Program-made: the position numbers and the translations under genes
The notes under the pieces: generated by a model
What the model saw: the letters and a program-made list of their open reading frames with translations, nothing else
Database searches by the model: none
Told to the model about the DNA's origin: nothing
Origin: Lysinibacillus sp. JNUCC-52
GTDB lineage: Bacteria; Bacillota; Bacilli; Bacillales_A; Planococcaceae
Length of the DNA: 64,000 nucleotides
Assembly: GCF_015999545.1 (NCBI RefSeq)
Contig: NZ_CP065546.1
Coordinates: forward strand, 3,566,001-3,630,000
Direction of reading: 5' to 3'
Part shown: in pieces, positions 1-8,870 of the stretch
Position numbering within the stretch: position 1 is the stretch's first letter
How the letters are laid out: every line of letters begins with the position of its first letter

Positions 1-306
1 ATTATGACACTCTTTGGAGCAAGTGCCGTACGACCATATAAACGTATTACTTTAATTATTGAGTTAGAGATTTGGGATCCTGCCAAAGTATATGATCGTT
101 TAGGTTTAGAAGAAGAGAAAATGAAGATAATTGATACAGAGCTGACAAAACTAACAATCCCAGTTCGACCTGGACGAAATGTATCCGTAATTATCGAAGT
201 GGCAGCAATGAATTACCGTTTGAAAAAAATGGGTGTCAATGCAGCTGAAGAGTTTTCACGACGTTTAGATGAAGTCATTTCTTCAACAGATGAATTAGAC
301 GATTAA
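1..306 (+). CDS. hprK: HPr kinase/phosphorylase, C-terminal part (5' truncated by window)
   Basis: The frame is open from base 1, so the gene begins upstream; about the last 101 residues are visible. The sequence ([20 protein letters not shown], then [20 protein letters not shown] and [11 protein letters not shown]) matches the conserved C-terminus of HPrK/P. This bifunctional enzyme phosphorylates HPr and Crh on Ser46 and removes that phosphate, setting CcpA-dependent carbon catabolite repression. The order hprK-lgt-ppaX-acyltransferase is the Bacillus order, and crh, the other substrate of this enzyme, lies at 15.6 kb. The kinase P-loop is outside the window and cannot be checked. Confidence 0.93.
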   Translation: MMTLFGASAVRPYKRITLIIELEIWDPAKVYDRLGLEEEKMKIIDTELTKLTIPVRPGRNVSVIIEVAAMNYRLKKMGVNAAEEFSRRLDEVISSTDELDD

Positions 307-336
307 TAAATTGTTAAATATTGAAAGGAGTTAAAG

Positions 337-1158
337 ATGGATTTATTACTTTTAGACATTAACCCGATTGCCTTTCATTTAGGGCCAATTCCTGTACGTT
401 GGTACGGACTGTTAATTGTATCGGGGATTATTTTAGCATATTTTGTTGGACAACGAGAGGCTGTAAAACGCGGTTTACCCGAGGATTTTTTAGCTGACTT
501 GTTATTATGGGCAGTACCGATCTCAATCGTCTGTGCACGCATCTATTATGTTTCAATGCGTTGGGATTATTATAGTGAAAATCCAGGCAGCATTATTCAA
601 ATTTGGAATGGCGGTATTGCTATTCACGGTGCGCTAATAGGTGCATTTGTGACAGCTTACATATTTACTCGGAAAAAAGGGGTAAGCTTTTTACGCGTGG
701 CAGATATTCTAGCGCCAAGTCTATTAATTGGACAAATTATTGGTCGCTGGGGCAATTTTATGAATCAAGAAGCATTTGGTGGACCAGTGTCACGTTCGTT
801 TTTAGAAAACCTAATGCTTCCAGATTGGATTATTAATCAAATGTACATTGAAGAACTTGGAACATATGTACATCCTACGTTTTTATATGAATCTGCATGG
901 AATTTTGTCGGTTTATTAATTTTACTGGCATTACGGAAAGTGAATTTAAATCGTGGGGAAATTTTCTTTGGTTATTTAATTTGGTATTCAATTGGTCGTT
1001 TCTATATAGAAGGTTTACGTACAGATAGTCTATATTTAGTTGGAGATATAAGATCAGCGCAGGTCGTTTCAATTATTGGTATTGTCATTGGTCTTGGAGC
1101 AATTATTTACCGACGATTGAAAGTTAAGCCAGCAGTGAAATATTTGGACAATAAGTAA
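337..1158 (+). CDS. lgt: Phosphatidylglycerol-prolipoprotein diacylglyceryl transferase
   Basis: Lgt transfers diacylglycerol from phosphatidylglycerol to the lipobox cysteine of prolipoproteins, the first step of lipoprotein maturation in the membrane. The 273-residue protein has several hydrophobic segments, an HGALIG motif at residues 97-102 and the family signature [15 protein letters not shown] at 136-150. An AAAGGAG site at 324-330 precedes the ATG by 6 nt. It sits 30 bp after hprK and 12 bp before ppaX, probably in one operon. A likely client in this window is the solute-binding lipoprotein at 17510. Confidence 0.95.
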   Translation: MDLLLLDINPIAFHLGPIPVRWYGLLIVSGIILAYFVGQREAVKRGLPEDFLADLLLWAVPISIVCARIYYVSMRWDYYSENPGSIIQIWNGGIAIHGALIGAFVTAYIFTRKKGVSFLRVADILAPSLLIGQIIGRWGNFMNQEAFGGPVSRSFLENLMLPDWIINQMYIEELGTYVHPTFLYESAWNFVGLLILLALRKVNLNRGEIFFGYLIWYSIGRFYIEGLRTDSLYLVGDIRSAQVVSIIGIVIGLGAIIYRRLKVKPAVKYLDNK

Positions 1159-1170
1159 GGAGTGTAATGT

Positions 1171-1812
1171 ATGGCTGTAAAAGCATTACTTTTTGATTTT
1201 GATGGAACACTATTAAATACAAATGACTTAATTATTCAATCATTTATGCATGTTTTAGAAGAGAGATTTCCCGGGCAATATTCGCCAAAAGATTGCCTAA
1301 AATTCATGGGTCCGTCATTAAAACAAACATTTAGTGATTTAACGCCAGGCGAAGAAGAGGAAATGATGGCAAAATATCGCGCTTGGAATGAACCACACCA
1401 TGATGAGCTTGTAACAGAGTTCCCAGATGTTGTGTCAACGTTAGAGCAATTAAAGTCAATGGGTATTAAATTAGCCATTGTCTCAACTAAGCGTAATGGT
1501 ATGATTGATCGCGGCTTGAACATTTTAGGTGCTAGACATCTATTCGACGTGATTGTGGGGACAGATGATGTGCAAAACGTGAAGCCAGATCCAGAGCCTG
1601 TCTTACTTGCCCTATCACGTCTAGGTGCAGTAAAGGAAGAAGCCATTATGATTGGTGATAATTCTCATGATATTGAAGCTGGTCATAATGCGGGAGTAAG
1701 AGCTGCAGGTGTCGCATGGTCAATTAAAGGTGAACAATATTTACAGCAGTTTAACCCAGAGTATATGTTGCAGCATATGAACGATTTACTTGATATTGTG
1801 AAAGAGGGGTAA
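1171..1812 (+). CDS. ppaX: Pyrophosphatase PpaX (HAD family)
   Basis: This 213-residue HAD phosphatase hydrolyses pyrophosphate, including that released when HPrK/P dephosphorylates Ser46-phosphorylated HPr by phosphorolysis; hence the genetic link to hprK. The motifs are clear: motif I DFDGTLLNT near the N-terminus, motif II in VSTKRN, motif III lysine in VKPDPEP, and motif IV IGDNSHDIEAG. An AAGGAG-type ribosome binding site lies just upstream. The gene ends 4 nt before the next start, which implies co-transcription. Confidence 0.9.
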   Translation: MAVKALLFDFDGTLLNTNDLIIQSFMHVLEERFPGQYSPKDCLKFMGPSLKQTFSDLTPGEEEEMMAKYRAWNEPHHDELVTEFPDVVSTLEQLKSMGIKLAIVSTKRNGMIDRGLNILGARHLFDVIVGTDDVQNVKPDPEPVLLALSRLGAVKEEAIMIGDNSHDIEAGHNAGVRAAGVAWSIKGEQYLQQFNPEYMLQHMNDLLDIVKEG

Positions 1813-1816
1813 ATGC

Positions 1817-2359
1817 ATGGCGCGTAAAACAGAAAGATATCGTGTCGAAGGAGCAAACTCGCTATGGAATGTCTATGATACGGTGTCCTTTTGGAAGGTG
1901 ATGAAGTGCTTCATTGTCATTCAAATTGGACGCTTCACACCATTTTTACGCGTGAAGAACTGGCTGTATCGCACATTTTTAAAAATGAAAATTGGTGACC
2001 AAACATCTATAGCCTTAATGGTCATGCCAGATACGATGTTTCCTGAGCGTATCCATGTCGGCAATAATACTGTCATTGGCTTTAATACGACAATATTAGC
2101 ACATGAATACTTAATTGAAGAATATCGTCTAGGGGATGTCCATATTGGCAATGAAGTGATGGTAGGTGCTAATTCGACTATTTTACCTGGCGTGACAATA
2201 GGAGACGGAGCCATTGTGTCAGCCGCGACACTAGTACATAAGGATGTACCTGCAGGCTGTCTAGCAGGTGGTAACCCGATGCAAATTATTTATACAGCAG
2301 AACAGATGGCGGAGCGCAAACAGAAGGAAGATGTGCAATGGTGTACACCGAAAAAGTGA
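1817..2359 (+). CDS. Left-handed beta-helix (hexapeptide) acyltransferase, YvoF-like
   Basis: This 180-residue protein has an N-terminal helical part and then hexapeptide repeats (IHVGNNTVIGFNTTILAHEY, VHIGNEVMVGANSTILPGVT, IGDGAIVSAATLV) typical of maltose/galactoside O-acetyltransferase-like enzymes. The residues VPAGCLAGGNPMQII are the usual C-terminal cap. It occupies the position of yvoF in B. subtilis, between ppaX and hisZ. The acyl acceptor cannot be deduced. The ATG at 1817 is used because an ATG at 1813 is out of frame. It is the last gene of the hprK operon. Confidence 0.85.
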   Translation: MARKTERYRVEGANSLWNVYDTVSFWKVMKCFIVIQIGRFTPFLRVKNWLYRTFLKMKIGDQTSIALMVMPDTMFPERIHVGNNTVIGFNTTILAHEYLIEEYRLGDVHIGNEVMVGANSTILPGVTIGDGAIVSAATLVHKDVPAGCLAGGNPMQIIYTAEQMAERKQKEDVQWCTPKK

Positions 2360-2550
2360 AATAATGAGGCTGCGACACAATTGCGCCGAGGTGTAATTGA
2401 TAAACAGGGACAAAGGTGTTCGTAAATTTTACTATTTTTCTGAAGGAGAACTTAGCTATTCATTCTTTGGCAATAGATAAAATCTAACGGTGGACGGGTT
2501 CTCGGCACTAATGCAATTTCCACGCTACCATGTAATATTTAATTACTAAG

Positions 2551-2664
2551 TAAAAATCCACGTAGACTCCTGCGGGAACAGCACATGTTGTAAGACGCAA
2601 CAGACCGCGCGACAGCGAGGGTTGCGGCTTACACTGTGCCCGCGGAAAGCGAAGTGGATTTTTA
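2551..2664. repeat. Long intergenic palindromic repeat, copy 1
   Basis: This element of about 114 bp has perfect 11-bp inverted ends (TAAAAATCCAC at 2551-2561, GTGGATTTTTA at 2654-2664). Its core contains CTCCTGCGGGAAC, TAAGACGCAAC, GGTTGCGGCTTA and GCCCGCGGAAAGCG. The same blocks recur, in either orientation, at 22041, 33158, 33368 and 38126 and in degenerate form elsewhere. It lies between genes and encodes no plausible protein. Confidence 0.8.
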
Positions 2665-2728
2665 CGATTTAGGACCGATATTCTGCCAGGTTCTATGCTA
2701 AGTGCAAGGCGCTAAAACATATATACTA

Positions 2729-2785
2729 GTTGATGGTAGCGGCTTACTGTGCCCGCGGAAAGCATCCGCCGAAGCGGACATCAAC
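2729..2785. repeat. Partial copy of the long intergenic repeat
   Basis: A short derivative carries only the outer part of the element (GTTGATGGTAGCGGCTTA, then GTGCCCGCGGAAAGC, ending GCGGACATCAAC). GTTGAT and ATCAAC form the inverted ends. The rest of 2360-2550 shows no gene and no signal I can name. Confidence 0.55.
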
Positions 2786-2792
2786 GGCGTTG

Positions 2793-2838
2793 GAAAAAGT
2801 GTTAGATTGATTGCAGTCAATCTAACACTTTTTCTTTT
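2793..2838 (+). terminator. Strong rho-independent terminator upstream of hisZ
   Basis: A perfect 18-bp stem (2793-2810 with 2817-2834) closes a 6-nt loop and is flanked by A and T runs, so it could work in both directions. It insulates the his operon from the hprK operon. It could also act in the his leader if transcription starts further upstream, but no T-box sequence is present. Confidence 0.8.
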
Positions 2839-3059
2839 GTACTAGCTATTTTTACGTTATTCAAGCTGTGTGATAGAGATTGATAAAAGTTCCACTTTAT
2901 ATAAATAGGTGTATAATTAACTGAATAATAAGTAATTAAATCTTTAGAGAATTCAGTGCGTAATATATTGACTGGATAAAAGGAATGCGTTAAAATACTT
3001 TCATATTCTAATTCTCTAGCACTCTAGTGAATTAAAGTGAAACGTGAGGAAGTGTCAAC

Positions 3060-4232
3060 ATGTCAGCGATTAAAATGTTTGAAAAGCCACTTGGTATGCG
3101 CGATAAATTTCCGCAAATCTATGAAAAAGTAGAAGCTGTAAGACATACAGGTCGTAATTTTCTACGCTCAAGGGGCTATGAATTTATAAAAACGCCTACA
3201 GTAGAGTATTTCGATACAGTAGGTAAAGCATCGGCAATTTCCGATGCGCATTTATTCAAGCTTGTAGATAGTCAGGGCAATACGCTCGTCCTACGACCTG
3301 ACATGACAACGCCGATTGCTCGAGTAGCTACTTCAAAATTATTAAAAGAAATGATACCGTTACGCTTAGCTTACTTTGCTAGTGTATTTCGTGCACAGGA
3401 AACAGAAGGTGGACGGCCAGCAGAATTTGAGCAAATGGGTGTTGAGCTAATCGGTGATCATTCGGTATTTGCGGATGCTGAGGTAATCGCTACAGCAATG
3501 GAACTGTTAAAGCAGTTTGGCATTGAAAACTTCAAAGTAACCATTGGACATGCAGGTGTCTTAAATTGTATCTTACAGGACTATACAGAAAGTACCGAAC
3601 AACAAGATGCACTACGCACTTTGCTTGTACAGCGTAACTACGTAGGCTTTGAAGAGGCAGTGGCATCATTTGATTTACCAAAGACAAAATCAGATGCATT
3701 GCTACAATTTATTGAAGAGGCAATGACCTTAAAGGAAATTCGAGATATTGAAAAATATGTGCGTAAAAATGACGCATTAGACTATATGCAACAGCTTGCA
3801 AAATTGTTAGAAGTTGCGGACTTAGCTCAATATGTTGCGTTTGATTTTACACTATCAAGTCATATGAGCTATTACACAGGCATGTTATTTGAAGTGTTTG
3901 CCTCAGGCAGTGGTTTCCCTTTAGGCAATGGAGGACGCTATGATGGACTGCTTGAAGTCTTTGGCTCAAAAGTGGGGGCTACAGGTTTTAGTATTCGTGT
4001 AGATAGACTATTAGAAACGATAACAGCACAAGCTTTGCAAAAGGAAGAAGCTATTGTTGTGCTATTTGAGGAAGAAGACTTTGAGGAGGCTCTTGAAAAG
4101 ATAAAAGCTTTAAGAGCAGCGGGAAAACAGGCGACATTGCAGGTAAGAAGTAGTTTAGTTGATGAAGCAGCCTTTTTAACGCATTTTACTGAGGTAGTTG
4201 TTGTTGGACAGGAGGAAGTTCGCGGTGAATGA
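3060..4232 (+). CDS. hisZ: ATP phosphoribosyltransferase regulatory subunit HisZ
   Basis: HisZ is a histidyl-tRNA-synthetase-like protein without aminoacylation activity; it pairs with the short form of HisG to make the first, feedback-controlled enzyme of histidine synthesis. The 390-residue sequence keeps class II synthetase-like blocks ([20 protein letters not shown] and [14 protein letters not shown]) but is about 30 residues shorter than HisRS. GAGGA at 3046-3050 precedes the ATG by 9 nt. It overlaps hisG by 8 nt. I found no clear promoter in the AT-rich leader at 2840-3059; a TATAAT at 2912-2917 lacks a good -35. Confidence 0.93.
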   Translation: MSAIKMFEKPLGMRDKFPQIYEKVEAVRHTGRNFLRSRGYEFIKTPTVEYFDTVGKASAISDAHLFKLVDSQGNTLVLRPDMTTPIARVATSKLLKEMIPLRLAYFASVFRAQETEGGRPAEFEQMGVELIGDHSVFADAEVIATAMELLKQFGIENFKVTIGHAGVLNCILQDYTESTEQQDALRTLLVQRNYVGFEEAVASFDLPKTKSDALLQFIEEAMTLKEIRDIEKYVRKNDALDYMQQLAKLLEVADLAQYVAFDFTLSSHMSYYTGMLFEVFASGSGFPLGNGGRYDGLLEVFGSKVGATGFSIRVDRLLETITAQALQKEEAIVVLFEEEDFEEALEKIKALRAAGKQATLQVRSSLVDEAAFLTHFTEVVVVGQEEVRGE

Positions 4233-4848
4233 ATTAACAATTGCTATGCCAAAAGGGCGTATTTTTGAAGAGGCATACCAAATGCTTATTGATGCAGGCT
4301 TTAATTTACCAGAAGAGGTCGAGATGACACGTAAATTAATGATCGAAATTCCTGAAGAAAAAATTCGTTTTATATTAGCAAAACCTATGGATGTTCCTGT
4401 ATATGTCGAGCACGGTGTTGCAGATATAGGCATTGCAGGAAAAGATGTTTTACTGGAACAACAGCGAGTTGTCCATGAGCTCCTTGATTTAAGAATAAGT
4501 ACATGCTATATCGCATCAGCGGGTTTACCTAATACGACAATGAACGAAATTGCGCCACGCATTGCGACAAAATATCCAAACATTGCGATGAAATACTATA
4601 AAGGTATTGGCGAGCAAGTAGAAATTATTGAATTAAATGGGTCGATTGAGCTTGCACCGATGATAGGCTTAGCAGATCGCATTGTCGATATTGTATCAAC
4701 TGGACGTACGCTCAAAGAAAATGGCTTAGTCGAGTATGAGTTTATTACGGATGTGTCATCGCGCCTAATCGCCAATCCAGTAAGCTATCGAATGAAAGGT
4801 GATCGCATCATTGACCTTGTAAAACGTTTGAAAAATTGTGTCGACTAA
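4225..4848 (+). CDS. hisG: ATP phosphoribosyltransferase catalytic subunit, short form
   Basis: HisG condenses ATP with PRPP to phosphoribosyl-ATP. The protein begins [18 protein letters not shown] and contains [22 protein letters not shown], typical of the family. The GTG at 4225 is preferred over upstream in-frame TTG codons because AGGAGG at 4210-4215 sits 9 nt before it. At 207 residues it lacks the C-terminal regulatory domain of the long form, which agrees with hisZ being present. Confidence 0.93.
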   Translation: MNELTIAMPKGRIFEEAYQMLIDAGFNLPEEVEMTRKLMIEIPEEKIRFILAKPMDVPVYVEHGVADIGIAGKDVLLEQQRVVHELLDLRISTCYIASAGLPNTTMNEIAPRIATKYPNIAMKYYKGIGEQVEIIELNGSIELAPMIGLADRIVDIVSTGRTLKENGLVEYEFITDVSSRLIANPVSYRMKGDRIIDLVKRLKNCVD

Positions 4849-4903
4849 TAAAAGTTTTGCGAAAGGTGTTGCCAAAACACCTAGAAATAAAGGGGACTTT
4901 TTC

Positions 4904-6178
4904 ATGAAAATCACAAAATTAGCAAAAGGTATTTCCTTGAAACGACCACTCGAAGGTGGCAATGAAGAACAATTAAAGGTTGTACGACAAGTATTAGCGG
5001 ATGTCCGAGCACAAGGTGACATCGCAGTACGTACATATACAGAAAAATGGGATGGCTATGCTCCTGACAATTTACGTGTCACAAAAGAAGAAATGGCAGA
5101 GGGCGTCAACACGATTGATACACAGCTATATGCAGATTTAACAGAAGCTGCACAAAATATTCGTCTCTATCATGAGCAACAAAAGCGTACTGGCTATCGG
5201 ATGGAATTGGCAGATGGCTCCTGGCTTGGACAACGTATCACTGCGCTCGATGCAGTAGGCCTTTACGTTCCAGGAGGGACAGCTGCCTATCCATCATCCG
5301 TATTGATGAACGTTATCCCTGCACAAGTAGCTGGTGTGAAGCGAATTGTTATTACATCACCTGCTGGTCGTGATGGTAAATTACCTGCTGGCGTGCTTGC
5401 TGCTGCGCATATTTTAGGTGTAGAAGAAGTGTATAAAATTGGTGGTGCGCAGGCAATTGCGGCACTTGCCTACGGAACGGAAACGATTCAAGCGGTCGAT
5501 AAAATTACGGGACCTGGTAATATTTTTGTTGCTCTAGCAAAACGTGAAGTATTTGGTGAAGTGGCAATTGATATGATTGCAGGACCAAGTGAAATTGCTG
5601 TAATTGCAGATGAAACAGCTTTTGCAGACGAAGTGGCAGCAGATCTTTTATCACAGGCAGAGCATGACAAGATGGCTTGTGCCATTTTAGTAACAACATC
5701 GGAGCAACTTGCTTATAACGTAGCGCTTGAAGTAGAAAAACAATTAGCTACTTTACCTCGTGAAGAGGTAGCACGTGCATCTATCGAAAATTATGGTGCG
5801 ATTTACATTGCCGAGACGATGTCAGAAGCAGTTGAGGCCATTAATTCATTAGCACCAGAACATTTAGAAATCGTGACAAAAAATGCGGAAGCTGTGGCAG
5901 AGCAAGTACGTCACGCTGGCGGTATTTTCATTGGGCGATATAGCTCAGAGCCTGTAGGTGATTATTTTGCAGGTACAAATCATGTATTACCGACAAACAG
6001 CACAGCTCGTTTTGCAAGTGGTTTAAATGTAGATGACTTCGTGAAAAAATCGAGTATCGTTTATTACACTGAAAAAACGTGGGCCGATAATGCCTCAAAA
6101 ATCGCACGCTTAGCTCGCATGGAAGGCCTAGAGGGGCATGCGCGAGCAGTCGAATCTCGTGGATGGGAAAAGGAGTAG
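4904..6178 (+). CDS. hisD: Histidinol dehydrogenase
   Basis: HisD performs the last two steps of histidine synthesis, oxidising histidinol to histidine with two NAD. The ATG at 4904 is favoured over an in-frame GTG at 4838 that lies inside hisG: AAGGGGA lies 7-8 nt before the ATG, and the resulting 424 residues start MKITKLAKGISLKRP, close to the usual length. Family motifs visible are GGAQAIAALAYGT, KITGPGNIFVALAK, MIAGPSEI, SQAEHDKMA and AGTNHVLPT. Confidence 0.94.
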   Translation: MKITKLAKGISLKRPLEGGNEEQLKVVRQVLADVRAQGDIAVRTYTEKWDGYAPDNLRVTKEEMAEGVNTIDTQLYADLTEAAQNIRLYHEQQKRTGYRMELADGSWLGQRITALDAVGLYVPGGTAAYPSSVLMNVIPAQVAGVKRIVITSPAGRDGKLPAGVLAAAHILGVEEVYKIGGAQAIAALAYGTETIQAVDKITGPGNIFVALAKREVFGEVAIDMIAGPSEIAVIADETAFADEVAADLLSQAEHDKMACAILVTTSEQLAYNVALEVEKQLATLPREEVARASIENYGAIYIAETMSEAVEAINSLAPEHLEIVTKNAEAVAEQVRHAGGIFIGRYSSEPVGDYFAGTNHVLPTNSTARFASGLNVDDFVKKSSIVYYTEKTWADNASKIARLARMEGLEGHARAVESRGWEKE

Positions 6179-6182
6179 AACG

Positions 6183-6782
6183 ATGACAGAACAAAGACGC
6201 TATGCAAAGGTAGAACGAACAACAAATGAAACGCAAATATCAGTAGCCATTGATTTAGATGGTGAGGGCAAAGCAGATATCCAAACAGGTGTTGGATTTA
6301 TGGACCATATGTTGGATTTATTTATTAAACACGGTCTTTTTAATGGCTCAATACAAGCGAACGGTGATACGCACATTGACGATCACCATACGACGGAAGA
6401 CCTTGGCATTGTGTTAGGACAAGCTATTCGTGAAGCACTCGGTGATAAGAAAGGCATTAAACGTTACGGTAATGCCTTTGTCCCAATGGATGACGCCCTT
6501 GCTCAAGTCGTAGTCGATTGCTCAAACCGTCCGCATTTAGAATATCGTGTGCCTGAGCTAAAAGAAAAGGTAGGCACTTTTGATACTGAATTAGTGCATG
6601 AGTTTTTATGGAAGTTCGCACTTGAAGCAAGAATGAATGTGCATGTTATTGTGCCATATGGTCATAACACGCACCATATAATTGAAGCTATTTTTAAGGC
6701 GTTAGCCCGTGCGATTGATGCGGCAGTGGAGATTGATCCTCGTGTTAAAGGTGTACCTTCAACGAAGGGGCTGTTAACGTGA
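6183..6782 (+). CDS. hisB: Imidazoleglycerol-phosphate dehydratase
   Basis: HisB dehydrates imidazoleglycerol phosphate to imidazoleacetol phosphate and is manganese dependent. The 199-residue single-domain form (without a phosphatase domain) carries metal-binding motifs GVGFMDHMLDLF, DDHHTTEDLG and GHNTHHIIEA. The ATG at 6183 follows AAAAGGAG by 7 nt and begins 4 nt after the hisD stop; a longer reading starting in hisD is rejected. Its stop overlaps the hisH GTG. Confidence 0.94.
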   Translation: MTEQRRYAKVERTTNETQISVAIDLDGEGKADIQTGVGFMDHMLDLFIKHGLFNGSIQANGDTHIDDHHTTEDLGIVLGQAIREALGDKKGIKRYGNAFVPMDDALAQVVVDCSNRPHLEYRVPELKEKVGTFDTELVHEFLWKFALEARMNVHVIVPYGHNTHHIIEAIFKALARAIDAAVEIDPRVKGVPSTKGLLT

Positions 6783-7411
6783 AAATCGGTGTAATTGACT
6801 ATGGGATGGGCAATTTATTTAGTGTCGAGCAAGCATTAAAACGCCTTGGCTGTGAGGTCATTGTAACGGCAGATGAACATGAGCTCGATGCAACGGATGC
6901 TCTTCTATTGCCAGGTGTAGGTGCTTTCCCTGACGCTATGAAGCGCTTAGCGGAAACAAAATTAGATAACTACCTACAAAAAGTAAAGGCAGAAAATCGA
7001 CCTTTACTCGGTATTTGTTTAGGGATGCAGTTATTATTTGAGGAAAGTACAGAAGTCACATTAACGAAGGGGCTAGGCTTTTTCAAAGGGAGCATTCAGC
7101 GCTTTAGCGGTGTTCAAGGGAATCAATCCTATCGAGTACCTCATATGGGGTGGAATGAATTGATTGTAACAAATCGCCCTGTATGGCTTAAAGACGAAGC
7201 AACTGCCGAGCATGTATATTTTGTCCATTCATTTTATGCGACAAATATTGATGCAACAGAGCTTGTCGCTTATGCAGACTATTATGGCATTGAAGTGCCA
7301 GGCATCGTTGCAAACGGCTCGATTACAGGTATGCAATTCCATCCTGAAAAGTCAGGGGAGTTAGGCGTGTACTTATTAGAACAATGGTTAAAAGGGGTGG
7401 CGGCGTGCTAA
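6779..7411 (+). CDS. hisH: Imidazole glycerol phosphate synthase, glutaminase subunit
   Basis: HisH releases ammonia from glutamine and channels it to HisF. The 210-residue class I amidotransferase has Cys80 in GICLGMQ and His188/Glu190 in [10 protein letters not shown], completing the triad, plus [10 protein letters not shown]. The GTG start overlaps the hisB stop (GTGA). Its last bases overlap hisF by 7 nt; in B. subtilis hisA lies between these two genes. Confidence 0.94.
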   Translation: MKIGVIDYGMGNLFSVEQALKRLGCEVIVTADEHELDATDALLLPGVGAFPDAMKRLAETKLDNYLQKVKAENRPLLGICLGMQLLFEESTEVTLTKGLGFFKGSIQRFSGVQGNQSYRVPHMGWNELIVTNRPVWLKDEATAEHVYFVHSFYATNIDATELVAYADYYGIEVPGIVANGSITGMQFHPEKSGELGVYLLEQWLKGVAAC

Positions 7412-8166
7412 CAAAACGTATTATTCCATGTCTTGATGTCAAGGATGGGCGTGTTGTCAAAGGTGTACAGTTCGTTTCATTGCGCGATGCAGGAGATCCT
7501 GTAGAGCTTGCAACATTTTATGATGAGCAAGGGGCAGATGAGCTTGTCTTCCTGGACATATCTGCATCGCATGAAGGTCGTGAAACGATGGTCGATGTGG
7601 TGCGCCAAACAGCGGCGACATTAGCTATTCCATTTACCGTTGGTGGTGGTATTCGTTCGTTAGAGGATATGAAGCGTATTTTACGCGCTGGTGCAGATAA
7701 AGTGTCTGTTAATACATCTGCTTTAGAACGTCCAGCGCTAATTAAGGAAGGTTCTGACTTCTTCGGTGCGCAATGTATCGTTGTGGCAATCGATGCGCGC
7801 TACAGTGAAGAAGATGGCACATGGATGGTGTATACACACGGTGGCCGCAACAAAACATCTTGGAAAGTAATCGAATGGGCAAAAGAAGCTGTTCGCTTAG
7901 GTGCTGGTGAGATTTTATTAACAAGTATGAATCAGGACGGAGAAAAATCTGGCTTTGATTTAGCTTTGACAAAGGCGGTAAGAGATTCCGTGACAGTCCC
8001 AGTAATAGCAAGTGGTGGTGCAGGGAATGCCGAGCATTTTTACGAAGTATTAGCAGATGATGTCGATGCAGATGCAGCACTTGCAGCATCCATTTTTCAT
8101 TACAAAGAAACGAGCGTAGCGCAAGTAAAACAATACTTACGTGAAAAAGGAGTGGCAGTTCGATGA
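7405..8166 (+). CDS. hisF: Imidazole glycerol phosphate synthase, cyclase subunit
   Basis: HisF is the TIM-barrel partner of HisH and forms imidazoleglycerol phosphate and AICAR from PRFAR. The protein starts [20 protein letters not shown] from a GTG at 7405 and is 253 residues long. The catalytic aspartates of the family fall at the canonical places, Asp11 and Asp130 (VVAIDARY). It is HisF and not HisA by sequence ([26 protein letters not shown]). No hisA is found beside it, so step 4 of the pathway must be supplied from elsewhere. Confidence 0.94.
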   Translation: MLTKRIIPCLDVKDGRVVKGVQFVSLRDAGDPVELATFYDEQGADELVFLDISASHEGRETMVDVVRQTAATLAIPFTVGGGIRSLEDMKRILRAGADKVSVNTSALERPALIKEGSDFFGAQCIVVAIDARYSEEDGTWMVYTHGGRNKTSWKVIEWAKEAVRLGAGEILLTSMNQDGEKSGFDLALTKAVRDSVTVPVIASGGAGNAEHFYEVLADDVDADAALAASIFHYKETSVAQVKQYLREKGVAVR

Positions 8167-8780
8167 TGGATAACATTAAATTTGACGATAAAGGTCTTGT
8201 GACAGCAGTTGTGCAAGATGCCAATACAAAAGAAGTATTAACGGTAGCTTATATGAATAAAGAGTCATTAGAAAAAACATTGGAATCAGGCGAAACATGG
8301 TTTTACTCACGTTCTCGCGAAGAGCTATGGCATAAAGGCGCTACTAGTGGCAACGTACAAAAGGTAGTATCCATTAAAGCGGATTGTGATGGCGATGCAT
8401 TAGTTGTAGAAGTACTTCCTGCTGGTCCCGCATGCCACAACGGCACGACTTCTTGCTTTACGAATGTACTCCTGGAAAAAGCGAAAGTTGGTTCAGTAGG
8501 CATTATCCCTGAACTAGTTAAAGTAATTGAAAAGCGTGAGCAAGAAATGCCAGAGGGTGCATACACTACATATTTATTCGATAAAGGCATCGATAAAATT
8601 TGTAAAAAAGTTGGGGAAGAAGCAACAGAGGTTGTCATCGGTGCAAAAAATCGTGATGCAGAAGAGGTAAAATGGGAAGCGGCAGATTTAATTTACCATC
8701 TATTAGTTTTACTACAAGAACAAAAAGTAAATGTTTTTGATGTATTGCATGTGTTGGAAAAACGTCACGAGGAGAAATAA
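8163..8780 (+). CDS. hisI: Bifunctional phosphoribosyl-AMP cyclohydrolase / phosphoribosyl-ATP pyrophosphatase
   Basis: The N-terminal HisI domain (residues 1 to about 112) shows [28 protein letters not shown] and [14 protein letters not shown], the metal-binding cyclohydrolase motifs. The C-terminal HisE domain (about 115-205) shows [19 protein letters not shown] and [13 protein letters not shown]. Together they perform steps 2 and 3 of the pathway. The ATG overlaps the hisF stop by 4 nt (ATGA). It is the last gene of the operon and is followed by a hairpin. Confidence 0.94.
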   Translation: MMDNIKFDDKGLVTAVVQDANTKEVLTVAYMNKESLEKTLESGETWFYSRSREELWHKGATSGNVQKVVSIKADCDGDALVVEVLPAGPACHNGTTSCFTNVLLEKAKVGSVGIIPELVKVIEKREQEMPEGAYTTYLFDKGIDKICKKVGEEATEVVIGAKNRDAEEVKWEAADLIYHLLVLLQEQKVNVFDVLHVLEKRHEEK

Positions 8781-8799
8781 CAGCATATCGCTTATTGTA

Positions 8800-8808
8800 T
8801 GGTATAAT
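8800..8808 (+). promoter_or_regulatory. Extended -10 promoter before the TPR gene
   Basis: TGGTATAAT at 8800-8808 fits an extended -10 (TGnTATAAT) sigma-A promoter; no good -35 is seen. It would give the TPR gene its own start inside the gap after hisIE. Confidence 0.5.
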
Positions 8809-8823
8809 ATAAGTTACTGTAAA

Positions 8824-8852
8824 AAGGAACGTATGATGCGTTCCTTATTTCT
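8824..8852 (+). terminator. Hairpin after the his operon
   Basis: AAGGAACG (8824-8831) pairs with CGTTCCTT (8839-8846) and is followed by a T-rich stretch. It is a moderate terminator lying between the extended -10 and the next ribosome binding site, so it may attenuate rather than stop transcription. Confidence 0.5.
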
Positions 8853-8870
8853 TGTTTCGGAGGAAATATT

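Noticed and set aside
2840..3059. Possible T-box or other riboswitch in the hisZ leader
   Set aside because: No AGGGTGG-type T-box sequence or antiterminator is visible; only AT-rich sequence and a lone TATAAT at 2912 without a -35.
4838..4903. GTG start giving hisD a 22-residue extension
   Set aside because: It overlaps the hisG end, has no ribosome binding site, and the ATG at 4904 with AAGGGGA gives the normal length.
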